Shown here piece by piece: positions 47,801 to 57,053 of a stretch of 64,000 nt of DNA (the stretch's first letter is position 1; the number at the start of each line of letters is the position of its first letter). This stretch comes from an uncultured Bacteroides sp. Lineage in GTDB: Bacteria; Bacteroidota; Bacteroidia; Bacteroidales; Bacteroidaceae. The stretch lies in the NCBI GenBank assembly GCA_944321465.1, contig CALULL010000007.1:1-64000 (forward strand). Reading direction: 5' to 3'. The notes beneath the pieces were generated by a model. That model was given only the letters and a program-made list of their open reading frames with translations. It was not told where the DNA came from and ran no database searches. The position numbers and the translations under genes were made by a program.

Positions 47801-48975
47801 GGCTTGTCCTCCTCTTCCCAGTCTTCTTCCTCGTATTCGAAGTCCTCGAGGTCTTCCACTTCGTCTTCGTCGATGTAGGTCAGGTCTTCGTCCTCGCCCT
47901 CTTCTTTCAGCTCTTGTTGCAGGAAGCCTATGTCCTTGGGGCGGTGGGCTATGCTTTCGATTTTTCCTTCTATCTTGTTGCTTTCCTTGTTCAGTTCGGT
48001 CCACAGAAGGTCCTTCAGCGCGTTGATGCCCAGGCCGGTTACCGACGAGATGAACACATGCGGAATGCCTTGGGGCAACGAGGGTTCTATCTCGTCCATC
48101 AACTCCTGGTCGAGCATGTCGCTTTTGGTGACGGCCAGCACGCGTTGCTTGTCCAGCATCTCGGGATTGAATGTGCGGAGTTCGTTCAGCAGGATTTCGT
48201 ACTCGCGGGCTATGTCGTCGCTGTCGGCGGGAACCATGAAAAGCAGCAGGGAGTTCCGCTCGATGTGCCGCAGGAAACGCAAGCCCAGTCCCTTGCCTTG
48301 GCTGGCTCCCTCGATGATGCCGGGAATGTCGGCCATGACGAACGACTTGCCGTCGCGGTAGGAGACGATGCCCAGGTTCGGCTCAAGGGTCGTGAAGGGA
48401 TAGTTGGCTATCTTGGGACGGGCAGCCGACACGGTGGAGAGCAGCGTGGACTTGCCTGCGTTGGGGAAGCCCACCAGTCCCACGTCGGCCAGCAGCTTCA
48501 GTTCCAGCACGATGGTCATCTCTTGCATGGGTTCGCCGGGCTGGGCGAAGCGCGGAGCCTGCCGCGTGGCGGTCTTGAAGTGCCAGTTTCCCAGTCCGCC
48601 CCGTCCCCCTTTGAGCAAGACGACCTCTTGGCCGTGCTCGGTGACATCGCAGAGATATTCGCCCGTCTCGGCGTTGTAGGCCACCGTGCCGCAAGGCACC
48701 TCAATGACCTTGTCCTCGCCGTCCTTGCCGAAGCTGCGGTTTTTCGACCCACTTTCGCCATGTCCGGCCAGGATGTGACGTTCGTACTTCAGGTGCAGCA
48801 GTGTCCAGTAGTTGCGGTTGGCACGCAGGATGATGTCGCCGCCGCGTCCGCCGTCGCCCCCGTCGGGCCCTCCGTTGGGGATGTACTTGGCCCGGCGCAT
48901 GTGCGTGGAGCCTCTCCCGCCCTTGCCCGAGCGGCAGTATATTTTCACGTAGTCTACGAAGTTTGATTCTGGCAT
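47797..48975 (-). CDS. obg: Obg family GTPase (50S assembly, stress)
   Basis: 392 residues. The Gly-rich Obg fold opens the protein ([31 protein letters not shown]). The G domain has a P-loop GFPNAGKST at 169-177, DIPGIIEGA as switch II and TKSD as the base-recognition motif. The C-terminus is a strongly acidic tail (from ~355 on). Shares 4 nt with pgeF, so translation is probably coupled. Confidence 0.96.
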   Translation of the reverse strand: MPESNFVDYVKIYCRSGKGGRGSTHMRRAKYIPNGGPDGGDGGRGGDIILRANRNYWTLLHLKYERHILAGHGESGSKNRSFGKDGEDKVIEVPCGTVAYNAETGEYLCDVTEHGQEVVLLKGGRGGLGNWHFKTATRQAPRFAQPGEPMQEMTIVLELKLLADVGLVGFPNAGKSTLLSTVSAARPKIANYPFTTLEPNLGIVSYRDGKSFVMADIPGIIEGASQGKGLGLRFLRHIERNSLLLFMVPADSDDIAREYEILLNELRTFNPEMLDKQRVLAVTKSDMLDQELMDEIEPSLPQGIPHVFISSVTGLGINALKDLLWTELNKESNKIEGKIESIAHRPKDIGFLQQELKEEGEDEDLTYIDEDEVEDLEDFEYEEEDWEEEDKP

Positions 48976-49086
48976 GTCTTAGGAAGATTTAGTGGAGTAT
49001 CGTGGTGTGGGTGCCGGTTGTCGGCCTTCTGTCGGCGGCCGGTGCAGGGGTGCTCCGGCCGTCGGCAGAGGTTGGTTGCAGTGCGG

Positions 49087-49662
49087 TTACTTCACGGCCT
49101 TGTCTATGGCTGTGCAGATGTCGGCGGTAATCTTTTCCAGGTCGCCAAGCCCGTTGATGTGGCTGTGCAGCCCCTCCTGCTTGTACCAGTCGATGAGGGG
49201 TGCAGTCTGGCTGTGGTAGACCACGAGGCGTTTCTTTATGGTTTCCTCGTTGTCGTCGGCGCGGCCGCTTTGTTGCCCGCGCAGGATGAGGCGTTTCATC
49301 AGCTCGTCCTCGGGCACCTCCAGGTCGAGCATGAGGGTTACGGTCTGTCCGCGTTCGGCCAGCATCTTTTTCAGGGCCTCGGCCTGGGCGATGGTGCGTG
49401 GGAAGCCGTCGAAGATGACGCCTTTCGAGTCCTTGAAGCTGTCGAGCACGCTGGCCAGGATGTCTATCATCAACGAGTCGGGGATGAGTTGTCCTTGGTC
49501 TATGTAGCCTTTGGCGGTCTTGCCCAGTTCGGTGCCGTTCTTTATCTCGGCACGCAGCACGTCTCCCGTCGAGATGTGGTTGATGCCATACTTCTCTACT
49601 ATTCTCTCGCTTTGTGTTCCCTTGCCTGAGCCGGGAGCACCGAAAATGACAATGTTAAGCAT
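49087..49662 (-). CDS. adk: Adenylate kinase
   Basis: 191 residues. P-loop GAPGSGKGT at 8-16, the NMP-binding STGDVLRAEI and GFPRTIAQAEAL motifs. The lid segment after RLILRGQQSGRADD is short and lacks the zinc-type Cys residues, so this is a short-lid form. Sits between hpt and obg in the same operon. Confidence 0.96.
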   Translation of the reverse strand: MLNIVIFGAPGSGKGTQSERIVEKYGINHISTGDVLRAEIKNGTELGKTAKGYIDQGQLIPDSLMIDILASVLDSFKDSKGVIFDGFPRTIAQAEALKKMLAERGQTVTLMLDLEVPEDELMKRLILRGQQSGRADDNEETIKKRLVVYHSQTAPLIDWYKQEGLHSHINGLGDLEKITADICTAIDKAVK

Positions 49663-49761
49663 ATCTTTGGGTTATGAATGATGTTAGGGTTGAAGGGTGC
49701 GGCCTGTGCCGGGCCGAGGCGGCGCGTGTGCGGCGGACGGTTCCGGCGGGCCGTTTCAGCC

Positions 49762-50307
49762 TCAGTCGGCATCGATTACGGTGTAGATGTCCTTATAGTT
49801 GCGCCCCAGCCCGTCGTAGTCCAGGCCGTAGCCCACGATGAAGTCGTTGGGGATTTGCATGGCCACGTACTCGATGTCGAGGTCTACTTGCAGCTTGTCG
49901 GGTTTCAGCAGCAGGGTGGCGATGTGTATTTCCTTGGGACGGCGCGTGCCCAGGCTTTCGAGCAGGCGTTGCATGGTGTGGCCGGTGTCCACGATGTCCT
50001 CTACCACGACGATGGTACGTCCCGTCAGGTCCTCGTTGATGCCTATCACTTCCTTCACCTTGCCGGTGGAGGCCAGTCCTTGATAGGAAGCCAGCTTGAC
50101 AAACGATATCTCGCAGGGGATGGAGATGCGCTTCATCAGGTCGGCAGTGAACATGAACGAGCCGTTCAGCACGCTCAGAAACAAGGGGTTCTTGTCCTTC
50201 AGGTCGCGGTTTATCTCGGCCGCCACGCGGTCCACCTGGCGCAGGATGTCGGCCTCGGGAATGGAGACGGCAAAGCGTTTGTCTTTTAGTTGGATGATGT
50301 TGCTCAT
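49762..50307 (-). CDS. hpt: Hypoxanthine (guanine) phosphoribosyltransferase
   Basis: 181 residues from the ATG at 50307. Salvages hypoxanthine and guanine with PRPP. The PRPP loop is VVVEDIVDTGHT at 100-111, preceded by the flexible-loop region SYQGLASTGKVKE at 74-86. It is the first gene of the minus-strand operon, with a promoter at 50363. The open frame extends upstream beyond the promoter and is not used. Confidence 0.94.
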   Translation of the reverse strand: MSNIIQLKDKRFAVSIPEADILRQVDRVAAEINRDLKDKNPLFLSVLNGSFMFTADLMKRISIPCEISFVKLASYQGLASTGKVKEVIGINEDLTGRTIVVVEDIVDTGHTMQRLLESLGTRRPKEIHIATLLLKPDKLQVDLDIEYVAMQIPNDFIVGYGLDYDGLGRNYKDIYTVIDAD

Positions 50308-50324
50308 AGGCGTGTTGCTGGTTC

Positions 50325-50369
50325 TTTGCTTTTTGTGGTGCAAAAGTTTGCTTTTTGTGGTGCAAAAGT
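50325..50369. repeat. 22-bp direct duplication in the hpt leader
   Basis: TTTGCTTTTTGTGGTGCAAAAG occurs twice with a 22-bp period (50325-50346, 50347-50368). The second copy includes part of the hpt -7 box, so promoter-proximal sequence has been duplicated. Confidence 0.8.
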
Positions 50370-50370
50370 A
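50363..50370 (-). promoter_or_regulatory. -7 box (TACTTTTG) of the hpt operon
   Basis: Minus-strand TACTTTTG, 56 nt upstream of the hpt start. It drives hpt-adk-obg-pgeF-B3/B4 if there is no further promoter. Confidence 0.68.
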
Positions 50371-50469
50371 CGAATATTTTGCGCGGCTGCAAAATGCCGG
50401 GGCGGGAAACGGACGGCTCCTTTTGCCGGAATGGCCCGTGCCGGTGTTGGTGCATTGGCCGCTCTTGCG

Positions 50470-50477
50470 TACCTTTG
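50470..50477 (+). promoter_or_regulatory. -7 box (TACCTTTG) of the arginase-family gene
   Basis: TACCTTTG with TTGG at 50446-50449 near the expected -33 position. It lies 36 nt before the start codon at 50513. Confidence 0.72.
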
Positions 50478-50512
50478 CCCTCCGAAACACAACGTTTAGA
50501 ATACCAATTGTT

Positions 50513-51385
50513 ATGGAAAAGAAAACTATCCGATTGATATATCCTCAGTGGCAGGGCGGCGACATTGCCCGCTGGATACCCGAGGTGGACGACCCTCGCG
50601 ACGCGGCCCGGGGTTATGCGCTGGGGGCGCAGATGCTGGCCATGCTGGCTCCCGGCAAGGACGTGGAGACGCACGTGGTGCCCGTGTCGATGGATGCCTC
50701 GGACCGCCGTGTGACGGACGGCGTGCTGGACCGCGACACCATAGCCCTGCAAACCCGCGCCGCGCTCGACATCGTGCGCGGGGTCGCCCCCGACCGCATC
50801 GTCACGCTGGGCGGCGACTGCTCGGTGAGCGTGGTGCCATTCACCTACCTGCTGCACAGGTACGGGGGCGACGTGGCCCTGGTGTGGATTGATGCTCATC
50901 CCGACATCACCCTGCCGGGCGATGCCTATGCGGGCTATCATGCGATGGCCGTGACGGCCTGCATGGGGCTGGGCGACGGGCGGATACTGTCGTGCCTGCC
51001 CGCCCGTTTCGAAGCGTCAAAAATCCTCTTTGTGGGCTTGCGCGACTGGGAGCGCGACGAGATAAGGCTGCGCCAGCAGCAGTACGGCATATGCCACCTG
51101 TCGCCCGCCGACATTGCTGCGGGGCTGGACGGCCTGCGCCAGTGGCTGCGGACGTGCGGAGCCTCGCGCGTGGCGGTGCACTTCGACATGGACGTGCTCG
51201 ACCCCGCCGAGATTGTGGCCGCCGTAGGCGTGGTGCCCGGGGGCATGAAGATGGCCGAGGTGGCCGAGGTCGTGGCTGCCGTGGCCGCCGAAAAGGAGCT
51301 GGTGGGGCTGACTGTGGCCGAGCCGATGCCCCGGACGGCCATCCGCCTGCGCTCGCTCTTCGCCCGCCTGCCCTTGCTGGGCTGA
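50513..51385 (+). CDS. Arginase/ureohydrolase-family protein, variant metal site
   Basis: 290 residues with the ureohydrolase plan. The usual GGDHS motif reads GGDCS, with Cys103 in place of the first metal-binding His. WIDAHPD at 125-131 keeps Asp127, His129 and Asp131. HFDMDVLDP keeps Asp225 and Asp227. Substrate could be arginine, agmatine, formimidoylglutamate or another guanidine compound; the sequence does not decide. The family often shows such substitutions in outlying branches. Divergent from hpt with separate promoters; the gene ends before a family D repeat cluster. Confidence 0.82.
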   Translation: MEKKTIRLIYPQWQGGDIARWIPEVDDPRDAARGYALGAQMLAMLAPGKDVETHVVPVSMDASDRRVTDGVLDRDTIALQTRAALDIVRGVAPDRIVTLGGDCSVSVVPFTYLLHRYGGDVALVWIDAHPDITLPGDAYAGYHAMAVTACMGLGDGRILSCLPARFEASKILFVGLRDWERDEIRLRQQQYGICHLSPADIAAGLDGLRQWLRTCGASRVAVHFDMDVLDPAEIVAAVGVVPGGMKMAEVAEVVAAVAAEKELVGLTVAEPMPRTAIRLRSLFARLPLLG

Positions 51386-51391
51386 CGAGGC

Positions 51392-51476
51392 GGGCACACC
51401 TCTGCCCGCCGGGGAGCAAAGGTGTGCCATCGTGGGGGCAGACCTGTGCCTGCCCGGGGGCAGAGGTCTGCTCCCG
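51392..51476. repeat. Family D short-repeat cluster
   Basis: GGGCACACCTCTGCCC, AGCAAAGGTGTGCC, GGGGCAGACCTGTGCC and GGGGGCAGAGGTCTGCTCCC alternate in orientation at ~20-25-bp spacing between convergent genes. They could fold as one long hairpin and serve as a bidirectional terminator. Confidence 0.65.
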
Positions 51477-51511
51477 TTGGGTTGCTTACCACCTCTTCCG
51501 GGGCGGGTGGC

Positions 51512-52342
51512 TCAAGGCTTTTCGCCGGTTTGTCTGCGGTCGGCCTCTTCGATGAACTTGCGCTTGGTCTGCAACTCCTCCTGCTGTCGGCGCGTGTCGG
51601 CGATGAGCGTCAGCAGCCGGGAGAGCCGGTAGACCTCGACGGCGGCCTTGCGGTCGTCGGGACTGAGGCGGGTGGTGAAGTTCTGGTCGCCCAGGAATTG
51701 CAGTTTCAGGTCCTTGTCGTGGTTCTGGCGCACGAAGTCGGCCACGTTGCCGTCCTCGCCCAGGCGGTAGTCGGCCTGCTCTATCATGGTGCCTTGCACG
51801 GATGTCTCGTAGCTGTCGGGCGAGGGGGGCGTCTGGGCATAGGTGCCGTCGGGGGCGATGACGCGCACGGCGGCGTGGTGGACGTGCCGTGCGCCGCAGT
51901 AGATGGAGGTGAGGCTCATGCGCCCCTCTTCGTCCGTCTGGAAGCGCAGGAAGGCCCGGCCCAGGTTGCGCTCCACCGTCTGCGTGGGGTACAGGTAGCG
52001 GCCCGTGCGCTGGTAGGCCGTGTCTTTCTCGTAGGCGAAGCCCGGGCGCAGGCTGTCGAGGCGTGCCAGGGAGACGTGCAGCACGCTGTCGGTGTAGGCT
52101 TGGTCGCGCTGGAGTTCCAGCAGGGTGTACTCGCGCTTGAGGGTCAGAGCCTTGTGGCGCAGGTCGTAGGCTTTGGGGGCGACGAGCTTCACGCTGTCGA
52201 GCGTGGCCTTTGCCCCGTTGTAGTCGCCGGCGAGGGCTTGGCGCGAGGCGGTGTCGATGAGCCGTCCGGCGGCGGTCTTCTCGCTGTTGTCGCATGAGGC
52301 CATTGCCAGGCAGAGGCAGGCCAGGAGCAGGGGATGTTTCAT
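51512..52342 (-). CDS. Lipoprotein, function unknown
   Basis: 276 residues with lipobox MASC and lipidated Cys17. The first half is helical with TPR-like spacing (AGDYNGAKATLDSVKLVAPKAYDLRHKALTLKREYTLLELQRDQAY). The second half is beta-rich and includes MSLTSIYCGARHVHHAAVRVIAPDGTYA. A final charged helix (ADTRRQQEELQTKRKFIEEADRR) ends it. I recognise no named family, although similar lipoproteins occur in Bacteroidales. Its gene starts close to an A-element copy, so no own promoter is obvious. Confidence 0.72.
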   Translation of the reverse strand: MKHPLLLACLCLAMASCDNSEKTAAGRLIDTASRQALAGDYNGAKATLDSVKLVAPKAYDLRHKALTLKREYTLLELQRDQAYTDSVLHVSLARLDSLRPGFAYEKDTAYQRTGRYLYPTQTVERNLGRAFLRFQTDEEGRMSLTSIYCGARHVHHAAVRVIAPDGTYAQTPPSPDSYETSVQGTMIEQADYRLGEDGNVADFVRQNHDKDLKLQFLGDQNFTTRLSPDDRKAAVEVYRLSRLLTLIADTRRQQEELQTKRKFIEEADRRQTGEKP

Positions 52343-52367
52343 GTCGTGTGTCGTGTTTAGGGGTTAG

Positions 52368-52563
52368 CCCAAATCGGTCATTAGGCCACCGACTTGGGGC
52401 TTGGTTGTCTTTCTTCGGTCTTCCAAGCCCTTTCGTCCTGCTGTCGGCATCTTGTCTGCCGCTTTGTCTCGGCGTGGCCCGCTACGCCTTCGGCAAAGGT
52501 GGCGGCCAATCTGCACGGCGGCAAAACGAAATCGCTTTGGACTCTAATGACCGATTTGGGTTT
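52368..52563 (-). repeat. MITE-like element A, full copy (inverted)
   Basis: 196 bp, CCCAAATCGGTCATTAG to CTAATGACCGATTTGGGTTT, inverted relative to the copy at 9483. Its variable segment (GACTTGGGGCTTGG) matches the 9483 subtype. Confidence 0.88.
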
Positions 52564-52697
52564 AATGGTCGCGGCTGTGGGCGGCCCGGGCACCGGGCAC
52601 GGGCCGGAAGGGCGGGACTGTCGGCGGTCAGACCGCCGCAGCCGACCCCGCACAGGCGTGCCGCCGGGCAAAAATAGGGATTTTGTCTTACAAATAC
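52564..52697. other. Gap between two MITE-like elements
   Basis: No gene is seen. The GC-rich first half changes to AT-rich sequence at ~52675, at the border of the next element. Confidence 0.4.
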
Positions 52698-52876
52698 TTA
52701 GAACCTGTTTAGATTTTCCATTTAAGTCATTTAGTCAGGTCTCTTTTGAGTCCCTTTTCGGTTTCTTTTTCCGACTACGTCCGTCAGATAGCCCGCCATT
52801 CTCCTCACGGAATCGGAAAAACATCCTCGCAAAGGACTCTCAAAATAAACCCGGGCAAAATTTAAACAGGCTCTTA
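52698..52876. repeat. MITE-like element C (AGAACCTGTTT ends)
   Basis: 179 bp with imperfect terminal inverted repeats TTAGAACCTGTTTAGATTTT (52698-52717) and AAAATTTAAACAGGCTCTTAA (52856-52876). AT-rich and non-coding. It ends 9 nt before the cca promoter. An isolated left-end relative is at 107. Confidence 0.75.
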
Positions 52877-52885
52877 AAAATGAGT

Positions 52886-52893
52886 TATCTTTG
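52886..52893 (+). promoter_or_regulatory. -7 box (TATCTTTG) of cca
   Basis: TATCTTTG overlaps an in-frame upstream start candidate (52891), so translation must begin further down, at 53011. Confidence 0.72.
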
Positions 52894-53010
52894 CACCGCC
52901 CGGCCCGGAAAGGCCGCTCGTGGCGGGCATGTCGGCACAGGCCGGTGCCGTGTGACAGTGTTGGTCGCCCGCCTTGTGTTTGCAGAGTATTCACTTTTCA
53001 ATATCCCGAT

Positions 53011-54441
53011 ATGATAGAGCTGACGACAGACGAACTGAAGACGCATTTTAGTGACAAAATATTCCGCCTCATCTCCGAGACGGCCGACGAACTGGGCCTG
53101 GAATGCTACGTGGTGGGAGGCTACGTGCGCGACCTCTTCCTGCAACGTCCTTCGAAGGACATCGACGTGGTGGTAGTGGGCAGCGGCATCGGCATGGCGC
53201 AGGCCCTGGGACGGCGCTTGGGACGGGGAGCCTGCGTGTCGGTGTTCAAGAACTTCGGCACGGCCCAGCTGAAGTGGCACGGGCTGGAGGTGGAGTTTGT
53301 GGGCGCGCGCAAGGAGTCGTACACGCACGACTCGCGCAAGCCCGTCGTTGAGGACGGCACGCTGGAGGACGACCAGAACCGGCGCGACTTCACCATCAAC
53401 GCCTTGGCCGTGTGCCTCAATGCCGCACGCTACGGCGAGCTGGTCGACCCCTTCGGCGGACTGGATGACCTGCGCGAACGCGTCATAAGGACACCGCTCG
53501 ACCCCGATGTCACCTTCAGCGACGACCCCCTGCGCATGATGCGTTGCATCCGTTTCGCCACCCAGCTGAATTTCTACATCGACGACGAGACGTTCGAGTC
53601 GCTCTGCCGCAACCGTGAGCGCATTTCCATCATCTCGCGCGAGCGCATCATCGACGAGCTGAACAAGATACTCCTGTCGCCCATCCCCTCCAAGGGCTTC
53701 ATCGACCTCGACCGCTCGGGACTGCTGGAACTCATCTTTCCCGAGCTGGTGGCCTTGCAGGGCGTAGAGACGCGCCAAGGACGTGGACACAAGGACAATT
53801 TCTACCACACGCTGCAAGTGGTGGACAACATCGCCCGCCAGCAAGGCGGCCTGTGGCTGCGCTGGGCGGCTTTGCTGCACGACATCGGCAAGCCTGCCAC
53901 CAAGCGTTGGGAACCACGTGCGGGCTGGACGTTCCACAATCACAACTACGTGGGCGAGAAGATGGTGCCTGCCATCTTCCGCCGCATGAAGCTGCCCATG
54001 AACGAAAAGATGAAGTACGTGCAGAAGCTCGTGGGACTGCACATGCGCCCCATAGCCATAGCCGACGACGAGGTGACGGACTCGGCTGTGCGCCGCCTGC
54101 TCTTCGAGGCGGGCAACGACATCGACGACCTCATGACGTTGTGCGAGGCCGACATTACCTCGAAAAGCCAGGAGCGCAAGCAGCGTTTCCTGGATAACTT
54201 TCAGTTGGTGCGCCGTAAGCTGAAGGACCTGGAGGAGCGCGACCGCATACGCAACTTCCAGCCTCCGGTGAGCGGGGAGGAAATCATGCAGACCTTTGGC
54301 CTGCCTCCTTGCCAGCAGGTAGGGCTGCTGAAGAGTGCCATCAAAGATGCCATACTGGACGGTGTGATACCCAACGAACACGAAGCCGCCCGCCGCTTCA
54401 TGCTGCAACAGGCTGCGGCGATGGGGCTGAAAGAGGTGTGA
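53011..54441 (+). CDS. cca: CCA-adding tRNA nucleotidyltransferase / poly(A) polymerase family, with HD domain
   Basis: 476 residues. Adds or repairs the tRNA 3' CCA end. GGYVRDLFL at 36-44 and the catalytic DID at 50-52 mark the class II nucleotidyltransferase head. RRDFTINALA and DPLRMMRCIRFATQLNF follow. An HD domain has LLHDIGKPATK with His290/Asp291. The start is the ATG at 53011 because the open frame upstream overlaps the promoter at 52886. Long leader of ~110 nt. Confidence 0.94.
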   Translation: MIELTTDELKTHFSDKIFRLISETADELGLECYVVGGYVRDLFLQRPSKDIDVVVVGSGIGMAQALGRRLGRGACVSVFKNFGTAQLKWHGLEVEFVGARKESYTHDSRKPVVEDGTLEDDQNRRDFTINALAVCLNAARYGELVDPFGGLDDLRERVIRTPLDPDVTFSDDPLRMMRCIRFATQLNFYIDDETFESLCRNRERISIISRERIIDELNKILLSPIPSKGFIDLDRSGLLELIFPELVALQGVETRQGRGHKDNFYHTLQVVDNIARQQGGLWLRWAALLHDIGKPATKRWEPRAGWTFHNHNYVGEKMVPAIFRRMKLPMNEKMKYVQKLVGLHMRPIAIADDEVTDSAVRRLLFEAGNDIDDLMTLCEADITSKSQERKQRFLDNFQLVRRKLKDLEERDRIRNFQPPVSGEEIMQTFGLPPCQQVGLLKSAIKDAILDGVIPNEHEAARRFMLQQAAAMGLKEV

Positions 54442-54611
54442 GCCGGCGTGGGAACTTCCGCCGTTGGCAGTAGCTTCCGTTGTGGAGAAGAGGCGGGGCG
54501 GCCTGTCGTTTCGGGGCGGGGCGGTTGCCTGCGGGGAGGCATTTGTCGTCCGCCGGGATGCGCTGGAGCAAAAAAAAGCAGGTACGTGACCGGCAGGTAA
54601 AAAATATTTCC
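54442..54611. other. Gene-free interval after cca
   Basis: No gene or clear terminator is seen. The next promoter is at 54612. Confidence 0.4.
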
Positions 54612-54619
54612 TACCTTTG
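54612..54619 (+). promoter_or_regulatory. -7 box (TACCTTTG) of the WD40-caspase unit
   Basis: TACCTTTG preceded by an A/T-rich stretch. It predicts a leader of about 225 nt before the WD40 gene. Confidence 0.68.
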
Positions 54620-54622
54620 CCC

Positions 54623-54706
54623 ATGACTGACATGCGAAACACAACAGGCAAGCAAATGCAAAGGAAAAGGTTGACGAAGAATCGGTCTGCAAGACTGGTG
54701 GTTTGA
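54623..54706 (+). CDS. Possible 27-residue leader ORF
   Basis: An ATG close to the predicted transcript start opens a 28-codon frame rich in Lys and Arg (GKQMQRKRLTKNRSARLVV). It has no visible ribosome-binding site and may not be translated, or the transcript start may fall inside it. Confidence 0.2.
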   Translation: MTDMRNTTGKQMQRKRLTKNRSARLVV

Positions 54707-54853
54707 GAGTTTCTCTTTTGTGGTTCGGGCTGTCAAATGCCCTTCAGCCGCAGTTTGCCGTCGGAATCGGCGGTGACAGCGTGCTCTTCCCTTGCCCTTT
54801 TGTCCGGGTCTGTCGTTTTTTGACCTAACGAGTAATAATATAGAAGAAAACGT

Positions 54854-56959
54854 ATGAATGAAAAGATTTTTGCAGGCCGCCCCTTCCGTGGGTTGGCCTT
54901 GTCGGCAGTCGGCCTTCTGATGCTTGGCACGGCATCGGCCCAAATCACCGAAAGAAAAAGCATTGATGTGGAACAGCGCGTAGATGCTTTCGACAACACG
55001 ACGTTCTGTACCGCCTATCTGTCCGATGGCCGGGTTTTTGCCTTGCGTGACATACCCGTCGCGGAAATTTCCAACATCCGGCAACTGGCTTTCAACCCTA
55101 CGGGAAGTTCTATGGCTCTGCTGCGCGAGAAGAAGAACATCCGCATCTACTCTAATCAGACTTACAACCGTCGGCTGTTTGAACTGAAGGAAAAACGCAA
55201 GGGGCTGGCGGAGAAACCCTATCCCGTGGCCATGTGCTATAGCCCCGATGCACGCACGTTCGTTGTGGCCAATACGGCTGGCGAACTGGTGGCCTATGAC
55301 ACGCGCGAGTACCAGCCTCAGGCATATCTGCAAGGCGAGGCTCCGGCATCGGTGGTGGCCATGAGTGGCAACAACTACTTTGTCGTGGCAGGGTGTGGCC
55401 GGGTGGTCGACGTGTGGAACTACCAGACGAAGAAGTTGCGCACCAGCCTGTCGTTGACAGGGAACGTTGTGGACGTGGCCTTCTCAAACGATGCCTCGTT
55501 GCTGGCAGTGACAACGGACGACCAGCGCCTCACCCTCTTTGACACCCGCACGTGGAAGGAGACCGAGGCTTATGCCAATCTGGGAGGACCGCTGCGTTCG
55601 CCTTCGTTCCACCCCGAAGGCAAGTACATCGGAGTGGTGAAGGCCGACAGCTCCATCGTGGTGGTAAACTTGAAGAACCACGCCGTAGAACAGACACTGG
55701 GCGGGCAACAGGGCGTGGTGAAGTCAGGCTTCTTCATCAACCGTCAGACGAGCGACGTGTTTCTGCTGTCGAACCGTGCCGAGTCTGTCGTGTTCTGGGA
55801 TGCCAACGGGCTGAACCCTTTCTACGGGAAACTGCTGAACGCCGAGGTGGATGCCAAGATGAACGAGTGGGTGAAGATGATGCAGGGCGAGTCGATGGAG
55901 GAGTATGCCATCCGTGTGAACGACGAAACCCGTTTGAAGCAGCAACAACTCTTTGCTCAGGAAGTGGCTACCGAGATGGCAGGCGACCGCATTTCCATCG
56001 AAAATCCCTTTGTGGGCGACTACGACGCGTCGAGCAGTATGCTGAATATCGGTTTTAACACCATGCCTTCCATCGAACTGGAAGTGCCTGCAGGAGAGGT
56101 ATCTGACTTCCAGGATGTGTCGGACCTGAGCTTTGAGAACGCTGTCTATACGCTGAACGACGAGGACGAGTTTGTGCTGGCCTATGTGGAGGTCCGCAAC
56201 GAGACGACCGACAAGGTCTACATTTACGACAACATAGGTCGCACGAAACTGACGGCAATGGAGGCCGACGAAAACTTCGTACCTCTGGAAGTGATGCAGT
56301 TGGCCAGTCGCGAGGAGGTGCAGTTGAAGGAAATAAAGGAGGCCGTGGTCGAGGAGAAGAAGCAAGACAAACTCATTACCGAGAATACGCAGATAGACGT
56401 GCGCACGGAGGTCGTTCCGGGTGTAGATGCCGATGGCAATAGAATACTGAATTATAAGGTAGGTTATCAGTACGAGGTTATCAACAAGGAATTCTCGGCC
56501 AAGGAGGATTTTCCCTCGGGAGGGTATGACATCGAACGATCCAACGCGGCCATGTCGCTGATGAAGATTGTCAAAGAAGCCTTTGAGGGCGATTTCGCCA
56601 AGTATCTGTCGGAGGGCAAACAGGTGAAAGTCATCATAACCGGCTCGGCAGATGCCAGCCCCATCCGGGGACGTATCGCTTACCGCGGGCAGTATGGAGA
56701 GTTTGTGGACGAACCTTACTACAAAGACGGCAACTTGGACAACATTACCGTCACCAAGGCTTCGGGCATCACTACGAACGAACAGCTTGCCTTGTTGCGT
56801 GCAGCGGGTGTGAAGAACTACATTGAGGCAAACGTCTCCACGCTGCGAAATACGCAAAACGAGTACGAATACCATGTGGAGGTGGCCAAGGAACGTGGCG
56901 GGGAGTTCCGCAAAATCAATGTGGAGTTTCTCATCATGGATGCCTTCCCTGTGGAGTGA
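54854..56959 (+). CDS. Exported WD40 beta-propeller protein with OmpA-like C-terminus
   Basis: 701 residues. A signal peptide ends TASA-Q (~1-29). Residues ~70-330 carry WD40-type strands: QLAFNPTGSSMALLREKKNIRIY, FSNDASLLAVTTDDQRLTLFDTRTW and SFHPEGKYIGVVKADSSIVVVNL. A linker with mixed strands follows. The C-terminal ~190 residues (SMKIV-like AAMSLMKIVKEAFEGDF ... VKVIITGSADASPIRG ... NEQLALLRAAGVKNYIE ... RKINVEFLIMDAF) resemble an OmpA-type domain, so it may bind peptidoglycan. 94 nt upstream of an exported caspase-domain gene in the same direction, so the two are probably a unit with the propeller as sensor or scaffold (inferred). Confidence 0.8.
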   Translation: MNEKIFAGRPFRGLALSAVGLLMLGTASAQITERKSIDVEQRVDAFDNTTFCTAYLSDGRVFALRDIPVAEISNIRQLAFNPTGSSMALLREKKNIRIYSNQTYNRRLFELKEKRKGLAEKPYPVAMCYSPDARTFVVANTAGELVAYDTREYQPQAYLQGEAPASVVAMSGNNYFVVAGCGRVVDVWNYQTKKLRTSLSLTGNVVDVAFSNDASLLAVTTDDQRLTLFDTRTWKETEAYANLGGPLRSPSFHPEGKYIGVVKADSSIVVVNLKNHAVEQTLGGQQGVVKSGFFINRQTSDVFLLSNRAESVVFWDANGLNPFYGKLLNAEVDAKMNEWVKMMQGESMEEYAIRVNDETRLKQQQLFAQEVATEMAGDRISIENPFVGDYDASSSMLNIGFNTMPSIELEVPAGEVSDFQDVSDLSFENAVYTLNDEDEFVLAYVEVRNETTDKVYIYDNIGRTKLTAMEADENFVPLEVMQLASREEVQLKEIKEAVVEEKKQDKLITENTQIDVRTEVVPGVDADGNRILNYKVGYQYEVINKEFSAKEDFPSGGYDIERSNAAMSLMKIVKEAFEGDFAKYLSEGKQVKVIITGSADASPIRGRIAYRGQYGEFVDEPYYKDGNLDNITVTKASGITTNEQLALLRAAGVKNYIEANVSTLRNTQNEYEYHVEVAKERGGEFRKINVEFLIMDAFPVE

Positions 56960-57053
56960 ACATAAGCGAAGGCCCGGCTGCCGGCATACGGCTGTCGGCT
57001 GTGCCTTGTGCTGTTTTACGGTCTGTAGAATGTTAATCGCTATAGAATAAAGT

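Noticed and set aside
54733..54999. Minus-strand frame ending ADSDGKLRLKGI, possible gene remnant
   Set aside because: The short tail looks protein-like, but the rest is the complement of the WD40 gene leader and start, with no family match.
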